A stretch of 31,789 nt of DNA from a virus, in IMG/VR virus record IMGVR_UViG_3300042520_001441, positions 1 to 31,789 of that record; one strand, written 5' to 3'. Below are positions 1 to 5,464 of the stretch, one piece after another (position 1 is the first letter of the stretch; the number at the start of each line of letters is the position of its first letter). The notes below the pieces were generated by a model, which saw nothing but the letters and a program-made list of their open reading frames with translations, had not been told where the DNA came from and made no database searches. The position numbers and the translations under genes are program-made.

Positions 1-876
1 GGGTCAAAAGTTGGTCGTGATGTAATTGACGGTCATGAGTGTGAAGTAAGGTTTGTTTTAGTAACCCCAGATTTAGCGGCTGAAATACTAGAAAATTACA
101 ATAGCGAAAATAGACCTTTTTCACAAAGTAATGTTGCTAAATTAGTTAAAGAAATTAATTCTGGTAATTGGTCATTCAATGGAGAACCAATATCTTTCAA
201 CAGTAAAGCTAATGTGTCAAATGGTCAACACAGATTACAAGCAATTGTTTTAACTGGTATTGCATTGAGATTTTTAGTTACAACTGGTCTTGACCCTAAA
301 AGTTTTGCTACTATGGATAACGGTAGAAAAAGAACTGGTTCTGATGTTTTAGCTATTGCTGGTGTTGGTAATTATACAACTGCTGCATCTGTTTGTAAAT
401 TTGTTTACTCTTTTAAAAACGGAAATTTTGGTTCTGTTTATAGAGCATCAGAAAGTAGAACTTTGACAAATACTCAAATTGAAAGTTACTACACAACATT
501 AACAAATGTTGATGAGAGCATTAAATTTGGTGCTGCTATGTCGAAAAAAAGTAATGGGTTATTGAAAGCAACTATTTTAGGTGGGTTTCATTATTTGTTA
601 TCTGAGATTGATGAAGTTTTAGCTGATGAGTTTTTAACTAAACTATCAACTGGTATCGATTTAAAACAAGGTTCACCAATTATTTCATTAAGAAATAGAT
701 TACTTAAATCTACAACTGATGATAATTACAGAATCACTAGTGAAACTTTAATGAAATTAATCGCATATAGTTGGGAGAAATTCGTTAAAAACGAAACTGT
801 TAAGAATCTTAAATTACCAGAAAACTATGAAATTAATCTTTATGGTTCATCAAACCAAAAAACATTAAATTTCTAA
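1..876 (+). CDS. DGQHR/ParB-like protein, 5'-truncated
   Basis: The reading frame is open from base 1 to the TAA at 874-876, so the true start lies upstream of the window; the ATG at 214 is internal. About 20 residues upstream of that ATG the frame already carries a plausible domain (NSGNW, then GEPISF). The NGQHRLQA motif at about residue 73 of the visible frame, followed by MDNGRKRTG, matches the DGQHR/ParB-sulfiredoxin-like family seen in phages and in DndB. The family is linked to DNA binding or nucleotide-dependent regulation; the exact role here is unknown. The C-terminal half is helical with no recognisable motif. It is followed by a hairpin and the first tRNA array, so the tRNAs may be read from the same transcript. 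Confidence 0.7.
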   Translation, partial: GSKVGRDVIDGHECEVRFVLVTPDLAAEILENYNSENRPFSQSNVAKLVKEINSGNWSFNGEPISFNSKANVSNGQHRLQAIVLTGIALRFLVTTGLDPKSFATMDNGRKRTGSDVLAIAGVGNYTTAASVCKFVYSFKNGNFGSVYRASESRTLTNTQIESYYTTLTNVDESIKFGAAMSKKSNGLLKATILGGFHYLLSEIDEVLADEFLTKLSTGIDLKQGSPIISLRNRLLKSTTDDNYRITSETLMKLIAYSWEKFVKNETVKNLKLPENYEINLYGSSNQKTLNF

Positions 877-882
877 AAAAAC

Positions 883-908
883 GTAACCGAAGATAGTTTT
901 TCGGTTAC
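883..908 (+). terminator. 9-bp hairpin between the first gene and the tRNA array
   Basis: GTAACCGAA pairs with TTCGGTTAC around an 8-nt loop. No T-run follows, so it may be a weak terminator or an RNA-processing signal that separates the mRNA from the tRNA array starting 5 nt later. Confidence 0.45.
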
Positions 909-912
909 ACTT

Positions 913-986
913 GGACCTCTAGCTCATTCGGTTAGAGCAACTGACTCATAATCAGTAGGTGCTTGGTTCGATTCCAAGGTGGTCCA
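913..986 (+). tRNA. tRNA with CAT anticodon (Met or Ile2)
   Basis: Cloverleaf: acceptor GGACCTC/GTGGTCC (one T-T mismatch), D-stem GCTC/GAGC, anticodon arm ACTGA-CTCATAA-TCAGT, T-arm CTTGG-TTCGATT-CCAAG, discriminator A. CCA is not encoded. The CAT anticodon fits initiator Met, elongator Met or lysidine-modified Ile; the C1-A72 mismatch typical of bacterial initiators is absent, so elongator Met or Ile2 is more likely. Confidence 0.9.
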
Positions 987-990
987 CATT

Positions 991-1108
991 TAGGTGATTC
1001 TCAGTAATGGAGATAGTAGAATCTTTAGAGTATTGAACATGAAAAGGCTGGCAAACCGTTAAATTATTTCTCAGTAGTGCCTCACATAACCACTATGATA
1101 CTCACTAA
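991..1108 (+). ncRNA. Structured intergenic RNA segment in tRNA array 1
   Basis: There is no tRNA here, but there is clear pairing. GATTCT (about 996) pairs with AGAATC (about 1018) as one hairpin, and GAGTAT (about 1027) pairs with ATACTC (about 1099) around a larger domain. The 10-mer TTCTCAGTAR followed by TG occurs twice, once in each substructure. There is no plausible ORF. It may be a processed spacer or an undescribed small RNA; no known family fits. Confidence 0.35.
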
Positions 1109-1113
1109 ATTAC

Positions 1114-1187
1114 GGTTCCGTAGCTCAGCTGGATAGAGCCACGCACTTCTAATGCGTAGGTCACACGTTCGAATCGTGTCGGAATCA
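1114..1187 (+). tRNA. tRNA-Arg(TCT)
   Basis: Acceptor GGTTCCG/CGGAATC with one G-T pair, D-stem GCTC/GAGC, anticodon arm ACGCA-CTTCTAA-TGCGT, T-arm ACACG-TTCGAAT-CGTGT, discriminator A. It decodes AGA/AGG, the preferred Arg codons of this AT-rich genome. Confidence 0.93.
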
Positions 1188-1193
1188 CAATAA

Positions 1194-1319
1194 TGGAAGG
1201 TAGCCCAATTGGTAGAGGCAGCGGAATGCAAAAAGATTAATCTGTTTTAAAGATTAAGTTCAGCAATTTAAACGCTATTTAGGAACCGAAAAGTGTTAGT
1301 TCGAATCTAACCCTTCCGA
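1194..1319 (+). tRNA. Interrupted tRNA (about 52-nt insertion), tentatively Leu(TAG)
   Basis: Normal-order tRNA whose arms are intact but which is 126 nt long. Acceptor TGGAAGG (1194-1200) pairs with CCTTCCG (1312-1318); D-arm 1203-1219; T-arm GTTAG-TTCGAAT-CTAAC. Between D-arm and T-arm lies an insert of about 1226-1277 with a 7-bp hairpin TTAATCT-GTTTTAA-AGATTAA, preceded by an A-run and followed by GTTCAGCAATTTAAAC. Removing it leaves a weak anticodon stem (CGG/CCG plus mismatches) closing TTTAGGA, which would read TAG (Leu) with G37. The same core occurs in four other elements of this window. The splice points are inferred from tRNA geometry only. The alternative is a degenerate tRNA carrying an extra hairpin. 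Confidence 0.6.
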
Positions 1320-1323
1320 CAAA

Positions 1324-1398
1324 AGAAGAGTGAGCAGCATTAGCCAAGTTGGAACGAGTACCAGCGTGAAGGTCAAAAATACTCGGCTCATGACTTCT
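1324..1398 (+). ncRNA. Structured tRNA-array RNA with long closing helix
   Basis: AGAAG-a-GTGAGC (1324-1335) pairs with GCTCAT-ga-CTTCT (1386-1398). Inside, CGAGTA (1355-1360) pairs with TACTCG (1380-1385) and abuts the outer helix, allowing coaxial stacking. A D-arm-like GCCAAGTTGG lies between them. The acceptor-like helix and D-arm-like segment suggest a tRNA-derived RNA without a T-arm. A related GCCAAGCTGG...ACGAGT stretch is found at 11825-11842. Function unknown. Confidence 0.4.
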
Positions 1399-1419
1399 GA
1401 AAAAAAGTTTGAAAAAAAC

Positions 1420-1450
1420 TTGCAAATGTAAAATAAAGTTAGTACATTTG
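1420..1450 (+). promoter_or_regulatory. Bacteroidota-type promoter upstream of the coiled-coil gene
   Basis: TTG at 1420-1422, 20-nt gap, TACATTTG at 1443-1450. It is the first of two promoters in front of the gene at 1628. Confidence 0.75.
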
Positions 1451-1532
1451 TAGTATAGAAAAAGTTCTTTGAAAAGTATTAGAAATGAGGGTGTTACATT
1501 CTTAAATTTCTTTAAAAAAGTTACTAAAAAAC

Positions 1533-1563
1533 TTGACATTTGCTTAAAAATGTCGTATATTAG
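1533..1563 (+). promoter_or_regulatory. Second promoter for the coiled-coil gene
   Basis: TTG (in TTGACA) at 1533-1535, 20-nt gap, TATATTAG at 1556-1563. Two stacked promoters and a leader of about 65 nt suggest high expression of the downstream gene. Confidence 0.65.
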
Positions 1564-1627
1564 TAACATAAAAATTGGATTAATTATCATAAAATAAAAA
1601 AGTAAAAAAAAAAAGAAAAAAAAGAGT

Positions 1628-2263
1628 ATGGCAACACCAAAAAGTACACCAGCAAGAAAAGCTTCTGCAAATACAGAAGTAGTTTTAGGACAAGCAGCAG
1701 CACAAATCGCTAAGGCTGTTAACGAATTAAAAGCAGCAACTGCAACAGTTTCTACTTTATCTGACCAGTCAGAGCAATTAACTATGTTAGTAGCTAACAA
1801 AGAGGAGTCAATCGCTTCATTAGAAGTAGAGTACGCTGAGAAACGTAGACAATATGACGTTGAGTTAGAATTGTCTTTCAAAGCTAACCAAGAAAGAGTT
1901 GTAAATGAGTGGTTACGTTCAAACGGATACACATCTATTTCAACAGCTGACTTAACAACTTTACGTTCTGATTTAGAAACTTCTAGAACAAACACTGAAG
2001 CAACAGTTAAGAAAGAAGTAGCTACTGTAGCTGCAACTTTAAAATCTCAGTACGAGAATGAAATTAAATTAATTCACTCTGAGAACAAAGCTGTTGCTGC
2101 TGAAAACGCTGCAAAAATTGGTACGTTAGCAACACAAAACTCGTTCTTACAAGAACAAGTTACTAAGTTGTACGAACAATTAGATGCTGAGCGTTCTGCT
2201 GGTATCGAAAGAGCGAAAGCTGGGTCAGTAGGTTCAATTAACGTTGCACCAGCTGGTAAGTAA
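1628..2263 (+). CDS. Alanine-rich coiled-coil protein, unknown function
   Basis: 211 aa, no recognised family. The first 15 residues are basic and low-complexity (MATPKSTPARK). Residues about 20-75 and 105-195 have the heptad pattern of long coiled coils, joined by a short segment with W and Y around residues 97-106. The C-terminus is Gly/Ala-rich. No signal peptide or membrane segment. The gene is isolated between two tRNA blocks, has two promoters of its own, and uses an A-rich leader. That isolation and strong promotion suggest an abundant protein, perhaps structural or nucleoid-associated; this is inference. Confidence 0.75.
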   Translation: MATPKSTPARKASANTEVVLGQAAAQIAKAVNELKAATATVSTLSDQSEQLTMLVANKEESIASLEVEYAEKRRQYDVELELSFKANQERVVNEWLRSNGYTSISTADLTTLRSDLETSRTNTEATVKKEVATVAATLKSQYENEIKLIHSENKAVAAENAAKIGTLATQNSFLQEQVTKLYEQLDAERSAGIERAKAGSVGSINVAPAGK

Positions 2264-2274
2264 TTAGCAATGAT

Positions 2275-2300
2275 ATTCTACGTGGGGAACTGCGTAGAAT
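2275..2300 (+). other. 8-bp hairpin upstream of the permuted tRNAs
   Basis: ATTCTACG pairs with CGTAGAAT around a 10-nt loop, 12 nt after the preceding stop codon. There is no T-run. It may mark the 5' boundary of the permuted tRNA precursor. Confidence 0.4.
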
Positions 2301-2314
2301 GTTACAAGGGTAAA

Positions 2315-2443
2315 AAGATTATTTCAGCAACCAAAAATTCAAGCCTTGTTAATGCCGTGGTCGTGGGTTCGAATCCCACACTGTCCATGATAATGGGCGG
2401 TTAGCTCAGCTGGTTAGAGCACGTATGAAAAAAAGTTAATCTT
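2315..2443 (+). tRNA. Circularly permuted tRNA-Asn(GTT)
   Basis: The 3' half comes first: GCC-TTGTTAA-TGCCG (2343-2357; anticodon GTT), T-arm GTGGG-TTCGAAT-CCCAC, acceptor ACTGTCC (2380-2386), discriminator A2387. After a 7-nt linker comes the 5' half: acceptor GGGCGGT (2395-2401), D-arm GCTC...GAGC, then A, CG. The two acceptor strands pair at 7/7 positions. CG (2422-2423) completes the anticodon stem with the CG of TGCCG. The outer ends hold the split insertion: AAGATTA (2315-2321) then TTTCAGCAA, and an A-run then TAATCTT (2437-2443); AAGATTA and TAATCTT pair perfectly. Maturation would need joining across the anticodon stem and opening at the linker. Anticodon pair 31-39 is a C-T mismatch. 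Confidence 0.7.
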
Positions 2444-2461
2444 GTCCCCCAAATTGGAGTC

Positions 2462-2480
2462 CTCTGCTCCTTAAACAGAG
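2462..2480 (+). other. Small hairpin between the two permuted tRNAs
   Basis: CTCTG pairs with CAGAG around a 9-nt loop (CTCCTTAAA). It lies in the 44-nt spacer between the 3' end of the first permuted unit and the 5' end of the second. It resembles an anticodon arm in size, but the loop is two bases too long. Confidence 0.3.
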
Positions 2481-2487
2481 TAATTAA

Positions 2488-2611
2488 AAGATTGTTTCAG
2501 CAATTAAACTCAAAAATTGTATGGATAACAAGCGGTCTGGGTTCGAATCCCAGCATGTCCTAACAGAGGTGTGGGCGTGTGGTGTAATGGTAGCACAAAA
2601 AGAGCAATCTT
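2488..2611 (+). tRNA. Second circularly permuted tRNA, identity unresolved
   Basis: Same order as the preceding unit. 3' half: T-arm CTGGG-TTCGAAT-CCCAG (2537-2553), acceptor CATGTCC (2554-2560), T2561. 11-nt linker. 5' half: acceptor GGGCGTG (2573-2579), D-arm GTGT-AATGGTA-GCAC. The acceptor strands pair 7/7, while pairing this 3' half with the other 5' half gives only 5/7. The end segments AAGATTG (2488-2494, followed by TTTCAGCAA) and CAATCTT (2605-2611, after an A-run) pair perfectly, with C-G replacing the T-A of the first unit. A possible anticodon arm TTGT-ATGGATA-ACAA (2517-2531) would read GGA, but T37 and the short D-loop argue against Ser, so identity is left open. Confidence 0.6.
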
Positions 2612-2622
2612 GATACTCAAAT

Positions 2623-2700
2623 ATGGCGTTAGCTCAGCTGGTAGAGCACTGTTGGTTTTAACTGGCAGATGGGTCGTAGGTTTGAATCCTACACGCTGTA
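2623..2700 (+). tRNA. tRNA with enlarged anticodon arm, perhaps Lys(TTT)
   Basis: Acceptor ATGGCGT/ACGCTGT (with T-G and G-T pairs), D-stem GCTC/GAGC, T-arm GTAGG-TTTGAAT-CCTAC, discriminator A. The stretch between D- and T-arms is 5 nt longer than standard. CTGTTGG and CTGGCAG can pair around TTTTAA, giving a 7-bp arm; a GTTTTAA loop would read TTT (Lys). The anticodon is uncertain, and it may be a decaying gene. Confidence 0.6.
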
Positions 2701-2816
2701 CAATGTTTCTTTGTTTTATAAAACAAAGTGGTGGTAGTCTGGGGTGTTAAAACTCTCGGTCCCAAAAAAATAAGGTTGGTAATTTACTGTAAAGCTATGG
2801 CTTCCTTCAAAAAAGT

Positions 2817-2845
2817 GGCACTATCGTTTGGTAGTGTCATTTTTT
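2817..2845 (+). terminator. Rho-independent terminator of tRNA array 1
   Basis: GGCACTATC pairs with GGTAGTGTC (9 bp with G-T pairs) around a 4-nt loop, followed by ATTTTTT. The hairpin overlaps the -33 box of the next promoter. Between 2701 and 2816 I see only a short TTTGTTTT/AAACAAA hairpin and no gene. Confidence 0.8.
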
Positions 2846-2858
2846 ATTTGTACCTTTG
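2827..2858 (+). promoter_or_regulatory. Promoter overlapping the terminator, near-leaderless
   Basis: TTTG at 2827-2830 (inside the terminator hairpin), 20-nt gap, TACCTTTG at 2851-2858. The ATG of the next gene begins 4 nt after the -7 box, implying a leaderless or nearly leaderless mRNA. Confidence 0.65.
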
Positions 2859-2862
2859 TCAA

Positions 2863-3345
2863 ATGAAAACAAAAAGAATTAGTTTAAATTATCAATTAGG
2901 TATGATGGTAGGTGAATACATCGTAGCACTACATTTACCAACACTTAGCACAGATATGCTAAAATCTAGAACAATTATCCAAGTATCTGAAGAAGAAACT
3001 GCTGAATGGGAAACCTTAGAGAAAAAGGAAGAACCATATTGGTTTAACGACAAAAAAAGGGAAGAAGATGAAGAAGGTTATTTGAAATCTTTTTATGATA
3101 ATCGTAAATGGTATCATAAATTGGAAGAAAAATATCTACCAGAAACAATCAAAGTTCCAGTACCTAGAGTAGTACCAACCAATATTAATAGATTTGCTGA
3201 AGGTATCAAAGATACTTTGTGGAATTGTGATATGTCACATTATAGAATTCAAGAAGGGTTTTTTGAGCAAACAGAAGACATTGCATGGTGTTCTTATATT
3301 ATTTTAACAAGACACATAGAAAAAATTCCAGAAAAGTTTGCATAA
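2863..3345 (+). CDS. Hypothetical acidic protein
   Basis: 160 aa from the ATG at 2863. The frame is open from 2728, but that part covers the terminator and promoter, so the longer start is rejected. The protein has a hydrophobic stretch near the N-terminus (GEYIVALHLPTLS) and then a highly charged Glu/Lys-rich middle. It contains several Trp and Tyr, and the pattern WNCDMSHYRIQEGFFEQ near residue 125. No family recognised. It is a single-gene unit with its own promoter. Confidence 0.7.
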   Translation: MKTKRISLNYQLGMMVGEYIVALHLPTLSTDMLKSRTIIQVSEEETAEWETLEKKEEPYWFNDKKREEDEEGYLKSFYDNRKWYHKLEEKYLPETIKVPVPRVVPTNINRFAEGIKDTLWNCDMSHYRIQEGFFEQTEDIAWCSYIILTRHIEKIPEKFA

Positions 3346-3368
3346 TTGAAATATTATGTATACATTTG
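3337..3368 (+). promoter_or_regulatory. Promoter for the coiled-coil/ABC cassette
   Basis: TTTG at 3337-3340 lies in the last codons of the previous gene; 20-nt gap; TACATTTG at 3361-3368; ATG at 3392. Confidence 0.75.
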
Positions 3369-3391
3369 TATCAACATTAAAAATTTAAGAA

Positions 3392-4111
3392 ATGGGATTA
3401 AGAGATTTATTCATTGTTAGTGATGAAAACGCTAACGAACAACCAAAACAAGTGGAAACCGTAAAACCAACTAATACGGCTGCGACTACAAAGTTTCCAT
3501 CATCTACTCCTCAAGTAGAAGAAAGTGGAGGGTTATTTAGTGCGTTTGGTTTTGGTAAAACAGAAACACCAACAACTAATATACCAACACAAGTGTCTAA
3601 TGAGCATTTAGAGAAAGCATTTGATTTGTACCAAAATGGTTTTGATTCATTAAACCAACCTGGGTATGACTTCTATGAGTTTTATCAAGCAGTAATGCAA
3701 GCTGGACCAACAAATCCACAAATCTATGTTATGGCATTGACTATGGCTAGTGCTATGGACAAGTCTATATCGAAAGATAAGTTGGTGCAACAATCAGAGT
3801 TTTATATTGCTGAAATTAACAAAGTTTACCAAGAATATAACTCAAAAGGTTTATCTAAGAAACAAGACTTAACAACTCAAAAACAAAATGAGAATGAATC
3901 TCTTGTAGGTGAATTATCTTTGTTAAGACAACAACTAGAAGCAATCCAAACTCAGATTGCTGACAGAGAAAACAAATTATCAGTTATCGATGTGAAGTAT
4001 GCACCGATGATGAGTGAAGTAGATAGCAAATTGTCAGCAAATGACATGGCTAAAAACAAAATCGTTCAATCTATTGAACAAGTTAAAAATGGAATTATTA
4101 ACAATTTATAA
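3392..4111 (+). CDS. Coiled-coil protein of the ABC cassette
   Basis: 239 aa. The N-terminus (MGLRDLF) is followed by a low-complexity Thr/Pro/Gln linker to about residue 70. A compact region with many aromatic residues follows (about 70-130), and then a long coiled coil with QNENESLV and LLRQQLEAIQTQ (about 150-230). There is no signal peptide or membrane segment, so it is probably cytosolic. It lies 11 bp upstream of the membrane coiled-coil gene and is likely its partner. Arrangement and architecture recall genes linked to TelA-type toxic-anion-resistance loci, but I cannot assign it to that family from motifs. Confidence 0.7.
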   Translation: MGLRDLFIVSDENANEQPKQVETVKPTNTAATTKFPSSTPQVEESGGLFSAFGFGKTETPTTNIPTQVSNEHLEKAFDLYQNGFDSLNQPGYDFYEFYQAVMQAGPTNPQIYVMALTMASAMDKSISKDKLVQQSEFYIAEINKVYQEYNSKGLSKKQDLTTQKQNENESLVGELSLLRQQLEAIQTQIADRENKLSVIDVKYAPMMSEVDSKLSANDMAKNKIVQSIEQVKNGIINNL

Positions 4112-4122
4112 AAAGTAGAAAA

Positions 4123-5250
4123 ATGCAAACTAAAACTGAAACAGCAACATCATTTAAAGCGAATTTATCTGAGTTGCCAATTTTAAAACACTTTGACCAA
4201 AACGAAATCTCTGCAAAGGTAGACAGTTTCCGTAAAGGTGAAAAAGGAATGTTCTGGTTCTTTAAATTAGCAGCACTTATTGGTGTGGGTTATTTAACAT
4301 GGACTTATGTATTACCACCAGTTTTCCAAGCAATTGGACAATTCTTAGCTGTAGCAGCAACTGGTGTTTTGATTATAGCTGGAGTTATTATGGCACCAGT
4401 GATTGTGAAAGGGATTCGTTTATTTACACGTTCTTTACACAAAGCACTTATCAAATATGACCCATTTGCTCAGTTGGAAATCGAAAGACAAAAAATGCTT
4501 GAAAATCAACGTACTTTCAGAACAGCTAAAGGTAACATCGCTTCATTAAAAACTGAGATGGAAGTAGAAGCTGATAAATCTGAGAAAGAAGCTGAATCTG
4601 GTCAAACACGTATCATCTCTTTACAAGGTAAAGCTGAAAAGATTAAGCATGAAATGGATGCTATGGTTCAAAAGATGGGTATTGATGCTAAATCAGAAGA
4701 TGATTATGTAAACAGAGCATCTGAATTACAAAAGATTTTGGCTGAAGCACAACGTGTAGCTAACAAATTAAACCAATCTAAAGACTTTGTTCAAAAGTAT
4801 GGTTCACGTGCCGCTATCATGAAGAAAATGGGTCAAAAACTTACAATGGTTGAAACCGTTATGGATATTAAAATTCAAGACTTTGATGCAACTATAGATA
4901 TGTTGAAGAAAGACTATGAGTTCGGTCAAAAATCTAATGCTGCGACTAGTGCTGCTAAATCAGCAATGGGTTTCACAAAAGGATGGGAATTCGACTATGC
5001 ATTGGATGTTGTAACATCAACTATTGCTAATGATATCGCAATTACTGCTGGTAACTTGAGAGATATCGAAACACTTACAAGTAACTACTCATTAGATTCT
5101 GATGAATTGTATGCAAACTTGAATGCTGTGGCTGATAAAATCAAAGTTGGTCAAGATATCATACCACAAGCAAAACAATATTCAAACCCAGAATATACTC
5201 TTTCTCAATCAGATAAAGTTAAATCTGGAGGATTTGGAGAATTATTTTAA
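4123..5250 (+). CDS. Membrane-anchored coiled-coil protein
   Basis: 375 aa. A soluble N-terminus of about 43 residues is followed by two adjacent hydrophobic segments (about 45-68 and 72-97), predicted to form a membrane hairpin. After KGIRLF comes a long coiled coil (about 118-250) rich in Lys, Glu, Gln and Ala, then a C-terminal helical domain ending in a Gly-rich GGFGELF. It could be an inner-membrane scaffold with its coiled coil in the cytosol. It lies directly upstream of the periplasmic-binding/OmpA fusion and ABC genes, so a role in assembling or gating that system is plausible. No enzyme motif is visible. Confidence 0.72.
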   Translation: MQTKTETATSFKANLSELPILKHFDQNEISAKVDSFRKGEKGMFWFFKLAALIGVGYLTWTYVLPPVFQAIGQFLAVAATGVLIIAGVIMAPVIVKGIRLFTRSLHKALIKYDPFAQLEIERQKMLENQRTFRTAKGNIASLKTEMEVEADKSEKEAESGQTRIISLQGKAEKIKHEMDAMVQKMGIDAKSEDDYVNRASELQKILAEAQRVANKLNQSKDFVQKYGSRAAIMKKMGQKLTMVETVMDIKIQDFDATIDMLKKDYEFGQKSNAATSAAKSAMGFTKGWEFDYALDVVTSTIANDIAITAGNLRDIETLTSNYSLDSDELYANLNAVADKIKVGQDIIPQAKQYSNPEYTLSQSDKVKSGGFGELF

Positions 5251-5266
5251 AAAAAGTTGCAAAATG

Positions 5267-5298
5267 TTTGGAGAATTAAAATATTCTCCATACATTTG
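5267..5298 (+). promoter_or_regulatory. Promoter with an internal palindrome (possible operator)
   Basis: TTTG at 5267-5270, 20-nt gap, TACATTTG at 5291-5298. The gap is filled by the perfect inverted repeat GGAGAAT-taaaat-ATTCTCC (5270-5289). A repressor dimer bound there would block the promoter. Confidence 0.65.
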
Positions 5299-5336
5299 TA
5301 ATATCAAATTAAATGTTTAACTAAAAAAAAAAGAAA

Positions 5337-5414
5337 ATGTCAAAAACATCGAATCACGTAAAAATCTCTTGTTTGTTAGAGTGGATTAAATCTATTAAAA
5401 AATACAGATTTTAA
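5337..5414 (+). CDS. Possible 25-aa leader peptide
   Basis: ATG after an A-rich leader (aagaaa), 38 nt downstream of the -7 box, open for 25 codons to TAA. The peptide begins MSKTSNHVKIS, continues CLLEWIKS and ends KKYRF. It sits in the 5' leader of the substrate-binding/OmpA gene, where a small regulatory ORF would make sense. There is no homology evidence. The rest of 5251-5464 holds only the promoter and A-rich leader. Confidence 0.35.
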   Translation: MSKTSNHVKISCLLEWIKSIKKYRF

Positions 5415-5464
5415 TCTTAGAAACAAAAATAAATTATTAAAGTAAAAAACGAAAAAAGAAAAAA

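Noticed and set aside
214-876. A complete gene starting at ATG 214
   Set aside because: The same frame is open back to base 1 and encodes continuous protein-like sequence, so the gene is truncated by the window edge.
1226-1277. Group I intron in a tRNA
   Set aside because: At about 50 nt the insert is too short for the P3-P9 core, and no P7 or guanosine-binding sequence is visible.
1279-1995. Minus-strand open frame of 238 codons
   Set aside because: It is antisense to the coiled-coil gene and runs through an interrupted tRNA and two promoters; its composition is odd and it has no leader, so it is a shadow.
2395-2561. One in-order tRNA with a long intron flanked by two orphan halves
   Set aside because: The acceptor pairing is only 5/7, against 7/7 for both permuted combinations, and the end helices also match better in the permuted reading.
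2315-2611. Permuted two-piece tmRNA
   Set aside because: Both units have full D- and T-arms, there is no tag-peptide ORF ending in an ALAA-like sequence, and the acceptors lack the tmRNA GGGGxT and G-U pattern.
2728-2862. 45-codon N-terminal extension of the gene at 2863
   Set aside because: It crosses a strong terminator and the promoter of the gene itself.
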